A DNA stretch of 64,000 nucleotides from the NCBI RefSeq assembly GCF_012641365.1, contig NZ_JABAIM010000002.1, forward strand, positions 1-64,000. Reading direction: 5' to 3'. Made by a program: the position numbers and the translations under genes. Shown in pieces: positions 7,761 to 16,878 of the stretch. The stretch is from Leeia aquatica (GTDB lineage: Bacteria > Pseudomonadota > Gammaproteobacteria > Burkholderiales > Leeiaceae). The notes under the pieces were generated by a model. It saw only the letters and a program-made list of their open reading frames with translations, was not told the DNA's origin and made no database searches. Each line of letters opens with the position of its first letter. Positions within the stretch are counted from its first letter, which is position 1.

Positions 7761-10442
7761 ATGCACACGGATACCATGCTGCAGCAAGCCGCCCAGGTCA
7801 GCCACTATGTTCAGCGCTTGCTTCAATCCCGCCCGGAGCGGGTTGAGCAAGTCAGCCCAGCCTTGTTGCACCCGCTCAGTCGCACACAATTGGAACACTG
7901 GTGGGGTCCGACCGATCCCCAGGATGACACCCAGCTGGCGCAAGCCCTGCGCCAGCTGCGCCAGCAAGCCATGCTGGCGCTGATTACAAGGGATGTTGCA
8001 GGGCTGGCAGACCTGGATGAAGTGGTGCAGTTTGTCAGCCAGCTGGCTGACTTTGTCGTGCAAACCGCCTACCGCTTTCACTATCAAGCGCTGGTCAGTA
8101 CCCATGGCGAGCCCATGGGCGAAGAAAGTGGCGAACCCCAAGCCTTGAGCATCGTCGGAATGGGCAAGCTGGGCGGCGAAGAGCTGAATGTATCCAGCGA
8201 CATCGACCTGATTTTCATCTACCCGGAGGATGGCGAAACTCAGGGGCCGCGCCGCTTGGGCAACCATGAGTTTTTCACCCGCCTGGGCCAACGCCTTATC
8301 CGCAGCCTGCATGATGTCACCGCGGATGGCTTTGTGTTCCGGGTCGACATGCGCCTGCGCCCGCATGGTGAAAGCGGGCCACTGGTGGCCAGCCACGCCA
8401 TGCTGGAGAATTACCTGATTACCCAGGGACGTGAATGGGAACGCTATGCCTGGATGAAAGCCCGCGTGATTACCGGTGAATCCGCCGGGCTGATGTCGCT
8501 GGTACGCCCCTTCGTCTACCGGAAATACCTCGATTATGGTGCCTATGCGGCCATCCGCGACCTGCACGCGCAAATCCGCCGGGAAGTGTCCCGACGTGAC
8601 AAGGAAGACGACATCAAGCTGGGGCCGGGTGGCATCCGCGAGATCGAATTCATCGCCCAGATTTTCCAGCTGATTCGGGGTGGCCGAGCACCGCGTTTGC
8701 AGCTGCGGGGCACGCGCGCTGCGCTGCGCGAAATCGCCACACTCAACCTGCTGCCTGCCGAAGCGGTGGAGGAACTACTGTCTGCCTATGATTTTCTGCG
8801 ACGGCTGGAGCACCGGCTGCAGTATCTGGATGACCAGCAGACCCAGCGCCTGCCCACCAGTGAGGCCGCGCAAGCGATGGTCACCCAGGCCATGCGCTTG
8901 CCGGACTACGCCAGCCTGCTGCAGCAACTGGAGCAACACCGGCAAGCGGTCACCCGCCGTTTCGAGCAGGTGTTCATAGCACCAGTGGAAGGACGCGATC
9001 ACCCGCTGGACCCGATCTGGCTGGAAGTGGATAACCCGGAGCAAACGCTACCTCGCCTGGCAGAGCTGGGCTTTGCCGAGCCTGCAACGGTACTCAATCT
9101 GCTGGCACAGCTCAAGAGCGGCAACCGCTACCAGTCGCTGCCGGAAAACTGCCGTCGCCGGCTGGACTGGCTGGTGCCTCCGCTGCTGGCTGCAGCCGCC
9201 CGCCAGCCGCAGCCAGACAAAACGCTGGGGCGCTTACTGCACTTGCTGGAAGTGATTAGCCGCCGCGAGTCCTATCTCGCCCTGTTGGTCGAGCATCCGC
9301 AAGCCCTGCAGAAGCTGGCAACCCTCTACGCTGCCAGCCCGTGGGTGTCGGAGTATCTGACCCGCCATCCCATCCTGCTCGATGAGTTGCTGGACGTGCG
9401 GGTGCTGTACACCCCGCCCGAGCGCAGCGCATTGGCCAGCGAGCTGGCGGCACGGCTGGCCGAGCACCCCGGCGATACCGAACAGCTGATGAACGTGCTG
9501 CGTGATGTGCATCACACCCAGGTGTTCCGGCTGGTGGCGCAGGACCTGGCCGGGATGCACACGGTAGAAGCGCTGGGTGACTATCTCTCCGATCTGGCCG
9601 ATTTATTGCTGGCCGCCTGCATTCCCTTGTGTTGGCAGGATATCCGTCAGCGCCATTGTGAGGCACCCCGCTTCGCGGTGGTGGGTTACGGCAAGCTGGG
9701 CGGCAAGGAGCTGGGCTACGCGACCGACCTTGACCTGATCTTCCTCTACGATGACCCGCATCCGGACGCCAGCGAAAACTACGCCCGACTGGCCAAGCGG
9801 CTCTCGTCCTGGCTCAGCACCCCCACCCCGTCCGGTTATGTCTACGAACTGGACCTGCGGCTGCGCCCCAATGGGGAGAGCGGGCTGCTGGTGTCAACGG
9901 TCGAAGCCTTCACCGAATACCAGATGCAGCATGCCTGGATCTGGGAGCACCAGGCGCTGACCCGTGCCCGCTACATTACCGGTGATGCCGACATTGGCCA
10001 GCAGTTCGAGCAGGTCAAGCAAGCGGTACTGGCCCGTCCGCGCGAGACGGCCAGCTTGCGCCAGGCCGTGCTCGACATGCGTGACAAGATGCACCACGCC
10101 CATCCGCCGCATGCGGGTGAGTTCGACGTCAAGCATGATGAAGGGGGGCTGATTGATGTGGAATTCTGCGTGCAGTATCTGGTACTGGCCCACGCCGCCC
10201 GTTACCCGGAGTTGACCCGCAACAGTGGCAACATCGCACTGCTCAAGGCAGCCGGTGAGTATGGACTGATCCCGCCCGCCATTGCTGATGCCGCACGCGA
10301 CGCCTACCGCCAGCTGCGCCATCAGCAGCATGTGCTGCGACTGGGGGGGCAACCTCACAACCGCGTTCCTGGCCCTCTGCGACAGGCCGAACGCGAGGCC
10401 GTGCTGGCGCTGTGGCAAGCGGTGTTTGAGCAAACCCGCTGA
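7761..10442 (+). CDS. glnE: Bifunctional glutamine synthetase adenylyltransferase/deadenylase
   Basis: An 893-residue GlnE. It attaches and removes AMP on glutamine synthetase in response to PII signalling, switching nitrogen assimilation off and on. Two nucleotidyltransferase cores are plain: GKLGGEELNVSSDIDLIF near residue 134 (N-terminal, deadenylylating) and GKLGGKELGYATDLDLIF near residue 643 (C-terminal, adenylylating). Both keep the DxD metal motif. The ATG at 7761 gives the usual family length, although the frame is open far upstream. ilvE follows after 105 bp, as in many betaproteobacteria. Confidence 0.95.
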   Translation: MHTDTMLQQAAQVSHYVQRLLQSRPERVEQVSPALLHPLSRTQLEHWWGPTDPQDDTQLAQALRQLRQQAMLALITRDVAGLADLDEVVQFVSQLADFVVQTAYRFHYQALVSTHGEPMGEESGEPQALSIVGMGKLGGEELNVSSDIDLIFIYPEDGETQGPRRLGNHEFFTRLGQRLIRSLHDVTADGFVFRVDMRLRPHGESGPLVASHAMLENYLITQGREWERYAWMKARVITGESAGLMSLVRPFVYRKYLDYGAYAAIRDLHAQIRREVSRRDKEDDIKLGPGGIREIEFIAQIFQLIRGGRAPRLQLRGTRAALREIATLNLLPAEAVEELLSAYDFLRRLEHRLQYLDDQQTQRLPTSEAAQAMVTQAMRLPDYASLLQQLEQHRQAVTRRFEQVFIAPVEGRDHPLDPIWLEVDNPEQTLPRLAELGFAEPATVLNLLAQLKSGNRYQSLPENCRRRLDWLVPPLLAAAARQPQPDKTLGRLLHLLEVISRRESYLALLVEHPQALQKLATLYAASPWVSEYLTRHPILLDELLDVRVLYTPPERSALASELAARLAEHPGDTEQLMNVLRDVHHTQVFRLVAQDLAGMHTVEALGDYLSDLADLLLAACIPLCWQDIRQRHCEAPRFAVVGYGKLGGKELGYATDLDLIFLYDDPHPDASENYARLAKRLSSWLSTPTPSGYVYELDLRLRPNGESGLLVSTVEAFTEYQMQHAWIWEHQALTRARYITGDADIGQQFEQVKQAVLARPRETASLRQAVLDMRDKMHHAHPPHAGEFDVKHDEGGLIDVEFCVQYLVLAHAARYPELTRNSGNIALLKAAGEYGLIPPAIADAARDAYRQLRHQQHVLRLGGQPHNRVPGPLRQAEREAVLALWQAVFEQTR

Positions 10443-10450
10443 CCGTCGGC

Positions 10451-10479
10451 TTACCGGCGGGCGTGAAAACGGATACAAT
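10451..10479 (+). promoter_or_regulatory. Weak candidate ilvE promoter
   Basis: TTACCG (10451-10456), a 17-nt spacer and TACAAT (10474-10479) precede ilvE. The -10 is good and the -35 poor. A GC-rich inverted repeat (CCGTCGG...CCGGCGG) overlaps the -35 and could instead be part of the glnE 3' end. Confidence 0.3.
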
Positions 10480-10547
10480 CAAGACTTTCGCTTGAGCCTG
10501 GCAAACGATCAGGCAAGGCATCTGCAACAATCAGGAGACTTTGAAAC

Positions 10548-11471
10548 ATGTCGATGGCGGATCGTGACGGCTGGATTTGGTACGACGGCAAACTGGTACC
10601 GTGGCGGGATGCCACTACCCATGTGCTGACCCACACCCTGCACTACGGCATGGGCGTGTTTGAAGGCGTGCGCGCCTACAAAACCGACCGTGGCCCGGCC
10701 ATTTTCCGCCTGAAAGAACACACCGAGCGCCTGCTGAACTCGGCCAAGATCCTCGGCATGAAAGTCCCCTTTGACATCCAGACCCTGATGGATGCGCAGG
10801 TCTCGGTGATCCGCAACAACAATCTGGACAGCGCCTACCTGCGCCCGTTTGCCTTCTATGGCTCGGAAGCCCTGGGCATTTCAGCCAAGACCTTGTCAGT
10901 ACACGTGGCCGTCGCCGCCTGGACCTGGGGTGCCTATCTGGGCGCGGAAGCGCTGGAAAAAGGCATCCGTATCAAGACCTCCAGCTTCACCCGCCACCAC
11001 GTAAACGTCACCATGTGCAAGGCGAAGACATCGGGCAACTATGTCAACTCCATTCTGGCCTTCCAGGAAGCCAGCAGCCAGGGTTACGACGAAGCCCTGC
11101 TGCTGGATGTGGATGGCTTCGTGGCAGAAGGTTCGGGTGAGAACATCTTCATCATCCGCAAGGGCAAGATGTACACCCCGGACCTGACCTCGGCTCTGGA
11201 AGGCATCACCCGTGACACGGTGGTACAGCTGGCCAATGAAATCGGCCTGACCGTGGTGGAAAAGCGCATTACCCGTGATGAAGTCTACACCGCCGATGAA
11301 GCTTTCTTTACCGGTACGGCCGCAGAAATCACGCCCATCCGCGAGCTGGATGGCCGCCAGATCGGCGAAGGCAGTGCAGGCCCCATCACCAAGCAACTGC
11401 AGAAGATGTTCTTTGATGTGGTACAGGGCCGGGATGAGAAGCATCTCGACTGGCTGACTTTTGTAAAGTAA
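10548..11471 (+). CDS. ilvE: Branched-chain amino acid aminotransferase
   Basis: A 307-residue fold-type IV PLP enzyme that catalyses the last transamination of leucine, isoleucine and valine synthesis. The PLP lysine is seen in CKAKTSGNY, aligned with KAGGNY of E. coli IlvE. Other family features are HYGMGVFEG near the N-terminus, EGSGENIF, and TGTAAEITP near the C-terminus. The start at 10548 has GGAG ten bases upstream. The zinc-finger gene follows closely. Confidence 0.95.
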   Translation: MSMADRDGWIWYDGKLVPWRDATTHVLTHTLHYGMGVFEGVRAYKTDRGPAIFRLKEHTERLLNSAKILGMKVPFDIQTLMDAQVSVIRNNNLDSAYLRPFAFYGSEALGISAKTLSVHVAVAAWTWGAYLGAEALEKGIRIKTSSFTRHHVNVTMCKAKTSGNYVNSILAFQEASSQGYDEALLLDVDGFVAEGSGENIFIIRKGKMYTPDLTSALEGITRDTVVQLANEIGLTVVEKRITRDEVYTADEAFFTGTAAEITPIRELDGRQIGEGSAGPITKQLQKMFFDVVQGRDEKHLDWLTFVK

Positions 11472-11510
11472 TTGAGTGGGGGCAGCCGCCCCCTTTCAGG
11501 ACGAGCGAAC

Positions 11511-11717
11511 ATGTCCCAATTGATTGAAAATACACAAAAAAGCATCGAAGTAACGGCAGATGACCTGCCCTTGCACTGCCCGATGCCTGACATGCAGAAG
11601 TGGAATGCCCATCCGCGCGTGTTCCTGCCGGTCGCCAAGACCGGCGAAGCCCGCTGCCCCTATTGCGGCACCCTGTACACCCTCAAGGGTGGTGCCTTGG
11701 CCGGTGGCCACCACTGA
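11511..11717 (+). CDS. Zinc-finger (zf-CHCC) domain protein
   Basis: A 68-residue protein carrying a short zinc-finger with CP, a central H and CPYCGTLY, typical of the zf-CHCC family related to a small NADH dehydrogenase subunit. The role of the stand-alone bacterial form is not settled. The ATG at 11511 follows AGGACGAGCGAAC. It sits 39 bp after ilvE and 36 bp before waaF; this small gene between ilvE and waaF is a common betaproteobacterial arrangement. Confidence 0.8.
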   Translation: MSQLIENTQKSIEVTADDLPLHCPMPDMQKWNAHPRVFLPVAKTGEARCPYCGTLYTLKGGALAGGHH

Positions 11718-11753
11718 GCCGCGCTGTCGCCAGCCTTTCTGATTGAATCCATC

Positions 11754-12815
11754 GTGTACCGCATTCTGATTGTTGCACCGGCCTGGGTGGGTGACACGGT
11801 CCTCGCCCAGCCGCTGATGAAGCGGCTACACCAGCGCCATGGCCCGGAGCTGCAGCTGGACGTACTGGCCCCGGCCTGGACCCGCCCGCTGCTGTCTCGC
11901 ATGCCTGAAGTCCACGCCAGCTTTGAAAACCCCTTTGTGCACGGTGACATCAAGTTCCGCTCACGCATGCGGCTGGGGCGCTCGCTGGCAGTGCAAGGCT
12001 ATGACCAGGCCATCGTGCTGCCCAACTCCTTGAAGTCAGCCCTGGTGCCCTTCTTTGCCGGTATCCGCAAGCGCACCGGTTTCAAGGGCGAGCAGCGCTA
12101 TGGTCTGCTCAACGACCTGCGCAAGCTGGACCCGGTCACCCTGCCCACCATGGCCGAGCGCTTTGTCTGGCTGGCGGAGGAGCCGGGGACACCACCGCTG
12201 GCAGAATCCGCTATGCCGCGCCCGCAGCTCAGCAGCAGCCGTGCGCAACAGTTGGCGACCCTGTCTGCCCTTGGGCTGCAGGATGAGACCCCGGCGCTGG
12301 CGCTCTGTCCTGGTGCAGAATTTGGCCCTGCCAAGCGATGGCCTGCTGCACATTTCGCGGATCTGGCCCGCCGTGCCCGTCAGGCGGGCTGGCAGGTCTG
12401 GTTGCTCGGCTCCAGCAAGGACAGCGAGGATGCCGAAGCCATTGTCCAGCAAGCGCCTGGTGCGCTCAACTTGTGCGGCAAGACCAGCCTGACCCAGGCC
12501 ATTGACTTGCTGGCCCTGTCCAGCCAGGTGGTCAGCAATGATTCTGGCCTGATGCACATTGCCGCCGCGCTGGACCGCCCCTTGGTCGCCATCTATGGCT
12601 CCAGCAGCCCGGACTTTACCCCGCCACTGTCAGACAAGGCCAAGCTGGCCCACTTGGCTCTGGAGTGCAGCCCATGCTTCCAGCGCACCTGTCCGCTGGG
12701 GCATCTGCAATGCCTGACCGAACTACATCCGGACCGAATCTGGGAGAAGATGCACTGGCATCCCGCCCCCGTCACGGCCCCTAGCCCCGACAGTCTGACC
12801 GTACCGCATGCTTGA
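11754..12815 (+). CDS. waaF: ADP-heptose--LPS heptosyltransferase II
   Basis: A 353-residue GT9-family glycosyltransferase that adds the second heptose to the inner core of lipopolysaccharide on the cytoplasmic face of the inner membrane. The N-terminus (ILIVAPAWVGDTVLAQPL), the GxxFGPAKRWP-like segment near residue 185, and VSNDSGLMHIAAALDRP near residue 260 are WaaF hallmarks. The start is GTG at 11754. The last 8 bp overlap the next gene, so the two are probably translationally coupled. Confidence 0.93.
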   Translation: MYRILIVAPAWVGDTVLAQPLMKRLHQRHGPELQLDVLAPAWTRPLLSRMPEVHASFENPFVHGDIKFRSRMRLGRSLAVQGYDQAIVLPNSLKSALVPFFAGIRKRTGFKGEQRYGLLNDLRKLDPVTLPTMAERFVWLAEEPGTPPLAESAMPRPQLSSSRAQQLATLSALGLQDETPALALCPGAEFGPAKRWPAAHFADLARRARQAGWQVWLLGSSKDSEDAEAIVQQAPGALNLCGKTSLTQAIDLLALSSQVVSNDSGLMHIAAALDRPLVAIYGSSSPDFTPPLSDKAKLAHLALECSPCFQRTCPLGHLQCLTELHPDRIWEKMHWHPAPVTAPSPDSLTVPHA

Positions 12816-13221
12816 TACTGCAGCCTCCCCGCAAGACATCGAAGACGCTTTCTATCATGCCCTCGAACACCGCGACCTCAGCGCCCTGACCGCACTGTGG
12901 GCCGATGATGAGCGCGCCTACTGCATCCTGCCGCTGGGGCAACGCCTGAATGGCTTGCAGGAGATCATGACCGGCTGGGAGTTGTTGTTTGGCCAGTCCC
13001 CCGACCTGCACATCCACCTGCACCAGCGCACGATGGTGCAGGACGGCCAGCTGGCCGTACACAGTGTGGTGCAACTGGTTCAAGTCATGAGCCAGGGCGA
13101 ACAGCGCCACTGGATCACCGCCACCAATGTCTTCCTGCACACCGAGCGCGGCTGGCGCCTGCTGGCTCACCATGCCTCACCCAGTGTGGCCGAGCCGGAT
13201 AGTTCACTGGTCTTGCACTGA
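12808..13221 (+). CDS. SnoaL/NTF2-like domain protein
   Basis: A 137-residue cytoplasmic protein with the alpha+beta cone pattern of the NTF2/SnoaL superfamily: an N-terminal helix pair (IEDAFYHALEHRDLSALTALW), then strands ending in GWRLLAHHASP. Such proteins bind small ligands or act as isomerase-like enzymes, but no catalytic assignment is possible here. It overlaps waaF by 8 bp and the hydrolase gene by 1 bp (TGATG), so it belongs to the waaF operon. Function unknown. Confidence 0.75.
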   Translation: MLDTAASPQDIEDAFYHALEHRDLSALTALWADDERAYCILPLGQRLNGLQEIMTGWELLFGQSPDLHIHLHQRTMVQDGQLAVHSVVQLVQVMSQGEQRHWITATNVFLHTERGWRLLAHHASPSVAEPDSSLVLH

Positions 13222-14240
13222 TGGCTCCCCCCTTAGCGTCCACGCTAAGCTACCGCGCCCCACGCTGGCTGTGTGGCAGCCACGCCCAGACCATCATCCC
13301 CGCGCTATGGGCCAGACGCCCGCAACCCGCGCTGGTGCGCACCTTGTGGACCACGCCAGACCAGGACCGCATCGCGCTCGACAGCCTCTACCGACTGGAC
13401 GACACCCGCCCCATGCTGGTGTTGTTCCACGGGCTGGAAGGCAGCAGCCGCAGCAACTATGCAGCCCACCTGCTGCAAATGGCCGCCCGCCAGGGCTGGC
13501 AAGCCGTGGTGCCGCACTTTCGTGGCTGCGGGGGTATCGACAACCTGTTGCCACGGGCCTATCACGCCGGTGACAGCGCCGAAGTCGACTGGATTGTGCG
13601 CCGCCTGGCCAGCATTGCCCCTACCCGCCCCATCCTGCTGGCAGGTGTGTCACTCGGGGCTAACGCCATGCTGAAATGGCTGGGAGAACAGGGGACTGCT
13701 GTGCCGTCATCCGTGCGGGCTGCGGCCGCCATTTCAGCCCCCATGGACCTCGGGGCAGCGGGCGCCTGCCTTGATCAGGGCATCAACCGGCATTTCTATG
13801 CGCGGGAATTCCTGCGCACCCTGAAACCCAAAGTATTGTTCACCTTGCAGCGCCACCCACAATTGACAGCGTGGTTACAAGCCGGGCGTATTCAACAGAT
13901 GCGTACCCTCAAGGCCTTTGACGACTACGTTACCGCGCCGATGCATGGCTTTGCGGGAGTGGAAGATTACTGGCGACGTGCCAGCAGCAAGCCGCTGTTG
14001 CCACAAATCACGATACCCACCCTGTTACTCAATGCCCGCAACGATCCCTTTATCCCGGCCAACAGTCTGCCTGCAGCCGATGAAGTCTCCCCTGCGGTGA
14101 AACGGTTGTTCCCGCAACAAGGGGGGCACGCCGGATTCTTGTCGGGCTCGTTGTTTCATGATCATAATAACTGGCTGCCACATTGCTTGTTGGCCCATTT
14201 TGGGCCTTTGCTGGGCAGCTTATCCCTGGAGCGTGGTTAG
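13221..14240 (+). CDS. YheT-type alpha/beta-hydrolase
   Basis: A 339-residue hydrolase of the YheT/ABHD1-3 group. Visible features are the N-terminal GSHAQTIIPALW typical of this group, the oxyanion/lid motif FHGLEGSS, the nucleophile GVSLGANAML, an acid in NARNDPF, and a histidine in QGGHAGFLSG. It is probably an esterase or lipase acting on lipid-like or acyl substrates in the cytoplasm. It overlaps the SnoaL-like gene by one base and its stop directly abuts the ATG of the phosphohexomutase gene, so it is operonic. Confidence 0.88.
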   Translation: MAPPLASTLSYRAPRWLCGSHAQTIIPALWARRPQPALVRTLWTTPDQDRIALDSLYRLDDTRPMLVLFHGLEGSSRSNYAAHLLQMAARQGWQAVVPHFRGCGGIDNLLPRAYHAGDSAEVDWIVRRLASIAPTRPILLAGVSLGANAMLKWLGEQGTAVPSSVRAAAAISAPMDLGAAGACLDQGINRHFYAREFLRTLKPKVLFTLQRHPQLTAWLQAGRIQQMRTLKAFDDYVTAPMHGFAGVEDYWRRASSKPLLPQITIPTLLLNARNDPFIPANSLPAADEVSPAVKRLFPQQGGHAGFLSGSLFHDHNNWLPHCLLAHFGPLLGSLSLERG

Positions 14241-15620
14241 ATGGCAAAATCCGGAGCAGAAATCTTCAAGGCCTACGACATCCGTGGCATCGTCGGCAAA
14301 TCGCTGACTGAGGAGCGGGTGCGCCAGATCGGTCACGCCATCGGCAGTGAAGCCCGCGATCGCCAGGTCAAAACCATTGTCATCGGCCGCGATGGCCGCC
14401 TGTCAGGCCCGGCTTTTGCTGAAGCCCTGTCCCAGGGCATTCGTGCCAGTGGCATCCATGTGATCGACATCGGCCAGGTCGCTACCCCGGTCACCTACTT
14501 TGCGGCCCACCATCTGGAAACCGGCTCTGCGGTCATGATCACCGGCAGCCATAATCCACCGGAATACAATGGCCTGAAGATGATGCTGGCGGGTGAAACG
14601 CTGGCTGGCGATACCATCCAGCAGCTGCGCCTGCGTATCGAAGAAAATCGGCTGCATCAAGGTGAAGGCAGCTATCAGCAGCAAGATGTGCGTGAGGCCT
14701 ACCTGCAGCGCATCACCAGCGACATCCGCCTGCAACGCCCGCTGAACATCATTGTGGATGCCGGCAATGGGGTGGCCGGTGCGCTGGCCCCGGTACTGTA
14801 TCGCCGCATGGGTTGCCGCGTACGTGAATTGTTTTGCGAAGTGGATGGCCAGTTTCCTAACCATCACCCTGACCCGGCCAAGCCGGAAAATCTGGCCGAC
14901 CTGATTGATGCCCTGCAGAAAACCGACGCCGAATTTGGTGTGGCTTTTGATGGTGATGGCGACCGCTTGGGGGTGGTCACCAAGTCTGGTCAGATCATTT
15001 TCCCGGACCGGCAGATGATGGTGTTTGCGGCCGATATCCTGGAGCGCCATCCCGGCAGCCAGATCATCTATGACGTCAAATCCACTGCCCTGCTGGCCAG
15101 CTGGGTTAAGGATCTGGGCGGCGAGCCTGTCATGTGGCGCACCGGGCATTCCTTCATGAAGGCCAAACTCAAGGAACTGGGTGCGCCGCTGGCCGGTGAA
15201 ATGAGTGGTCACATCTTCTTCAAGGAACGCTGGTACGGCTTTGATGATGGCATCTACGCCGGCGCACGCCTGCTGGAAATCCTGTCGCGGGTCGATAACC
15301 CGAGCGCCTTGCTCGAAGCCCTGCCCAGCCAGCCATCCACGCCAGAGCTGCACGTCGACTGCGGCAAGGAAGGCGCGCAGCACAGCCTGATGGCCTCGCT
15401 GACCGAACGTGCCCGCTTTCATGGTGCCAAGGACATCGTCAAGATTGACGGCCTGCGCGTAGAGTACCCGGATGGTTTCGGTCTGGTCCGTGCCTCCAAC
15501 ACAACCCCGGTGCTTGTGCTACGCTTTGAAGGCAAGGACAGCAAATCACTCAAGCGCATTCAGCATGATTTCCGCCAGGCACTGCTGACGGTTCACCCGG
15601 AGCTGACCTTGCCCTTCTGA
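14241..15620 (+). CDS. Phosphomannomutase/phosphoglucomutase (AlgC type)
   Basis: A 459-residue alpha-D-phosphohexomutase. It shows AYDIRG at the N-terminus, the phosphoserine loop TGSHNPPEYNG, the metal loop DGDGDR, the sugar-binding GEMSGHIFF and the phosphate-binding RASNTTP near the C-terminus. It interconverts hexose 1- and 6-phosphates and so supplies sugar nucleotides for LPS and exopolysaccharide, which fits its place in the waaF operon. Its ATG abuts the stop of the previous gene. Confidence 0.92.
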   Translation: MAKSGAEIFKAYDIRGIVGKSLTEERVRQIGHAIGSEARDRQVKTIVIGRDGRLSGPAFAEALSQGIRASGIHVIDIGQVATPVTYFAAHHLETGSAVMITGSHNPPEYNGLKMMLAGETLAGDTIQQLRLRIEENRLHQGEGSYQQQDVREAYLQRITSDIRLQRPLNIIVDAGNGVAGALAPVLYRRMGCRVRELFCEVDGQFPNHHPDPAKPENLADLIDALQKTDAEFGVAFDGDGDRLGVVTKSGQIIFPDRQMMVFAADILERHPGSQIIYDVKSTALLASWVKDLGGEPVMWRTGHSFMKAKLKELGAPLAGEMSGHIFFKERWYGFDDGIYAGARLLEILSRVDNPSALLEALPSQPSTPELHVDCGKEGAQHSLMASLTERARFHGAKDIVKIDGLRVEYPDGFGLVRASNTTPVLVLRFEGKDSKSLKRIQHDFRQALLTVHPELTLPF

Positions 15621-15639
15621 CCCCAGGCATGGAGCCCGC

Positions 15640-16869
15640 ATGAGCCAGCACCCGTTTTACCTGGCCCGACAACCGATCCTCGACCGCAACGGCAAGCTGT
15701 ATGCTTACGAGTTGCTGTTCAGGGCCAGCCAGCAGAACGGCGCTATCATCAGCGATGACGTTGCCGCGACATCTGCCGTCATCCACTATGCGTTCTCAGA
15801 GCTGGGGGTCCAGCATGTGCTGGGGCGACACAAGGGCTTCATCAACCTCTCGCGCGAAATGCTGCTGTCAGACTTGGTCACCTTGCTGCCCAAGGACCAG
15901 ATGGTGCTGGAGCTGCTGGAAACCATTGAGATAGACGATGCCATCATCGCCCGCTGTCAGGAATTGAAAAAAGCAGACTATACCCTGGCGATGGATGATG
16001 TGGTCTCCATTGGGCCACGCATGAAAGATATTGTGCCGTGGATTGACATCGTCAAGCTGGACTTGCTGGCCATGACGGACGCCGATCTGCAAAAGGTGGT
16101 CAAGCAGCTCAAGCCCCTGCCCGTGCAGTTACTCGCCGAGAAGGTAGACAACCAGGCGCAATTTGAGCTCTGCCAGAAGCTGGGCTTCCATCTCTACCAA
16201 GGCTACCACTTTGCCAAGCCCACCATGCTGCAAGGTAAGCGAGCCAATCCATCACAAGTTGCCCTGCTGAACCTGCTGGGCATGGTGCTGAGTGATGCCG
16301 AAACCGAAGACATCGAGCAAGTTTTCAAACGCCAGCCCGACCTGACCTTGAGCCTGATGCGGCTGGTCAACTCGGTGGGGAGTGGTATTGGTCGTCGTAT
16401 TGAAAGTATGCACCAAGCCATTGTGGTGCTGGGGCGGCAACAGCTGAAGCGCTGGCTACAAATACTGATTTTCTCCGTTTCATCCACCAATGACGATCAG
16501 GAACCCAGCCCCTTGATGCAGTTGGCCAGCACCCGTGGCAAACAGATGGAGCTACTGGCGGAGCAATTGCGCTGGTCACGCAATGAGCAAGACCAAGCCT
16601 TTACCGTTGGTATGCTCTCCCTGCTGGATGCGCTGTTCCAGCAACCCCTACAAGCGCTGCTGGAGCCCCTCAACCTGAGCGATGCTGTTACAGAGGCGCT
16701 ACTGCAACGCACAGGCCGCTATGGCCAGCTGCTGGGTCTGGTCGAGTGTAGTGAGCAGCCTGAGCGCACGCCTGACCTGAGCAACTGGTCTGAGCTCACA
16801 CTGGATATCCTCAGTCACACTCAGCTTGCAGCACTGGACTGGGTTATGCAGCTGGGAAAAAGCAGCTAG
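15640..16869 (+). CDS. EAL-HDOD (YuxH/CdgJ-type) regulator, copy 1
   Basis: A 409-residue protein with an N-terminal EAL-like domain (about 1-205) and a C-terminal HDOD domain (about 210-390). The EAL signature is YELLFR, with FINLS, VLELLET, AMDDV, VKLD, AEKVD and QGYHF at the other motif positions. Several metal and substrate ligands are therefore kept, but the motifs are divergent. Relatives such as Vibrio CdgJ affect motility; catalytic activity cannot be decided here. It lies 19 bp after the phosphohexomutase gene, and a paralogue is at 54886-56115. Confidence 0.85.
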   Translation: MSQHPFYLARQPILDRNGKLYAYELLFRASQQNGAIISDDVAATSAVIHYAFSELGVQHVLGRHKGFINLSREMLLSDLVTLLPKDQMVLELLETIEIDDAIIARCQELKKADYTLAMDDVVSIGPRMKDIVPWIDIVKLDLLAMTDADLQKVVKQLKPLPVQLLAEKVDNQAQFELCQKLGFHLYQGYHFAKPTMLQGKRANPSQVALLNLLGMVLSDAETEDIEQVFKRQPDLTLSLMRLVNSVGSGIGRRIESMHQAIVVLGRQQLKRWLQILIFSVSSTNDDQEPSPLMQLASTRGKQMELLAEQLRWSRNEQDQAFTVGMLSLLDALFQQPLQALLEPLNLSDAVTEALLQRTGRYGQLLGLVECSEQPERTPDLSNWSELTLDILSHTQLAALDWVMQLGKSS

Positions 16870-16878
16870 TCAATCGGC

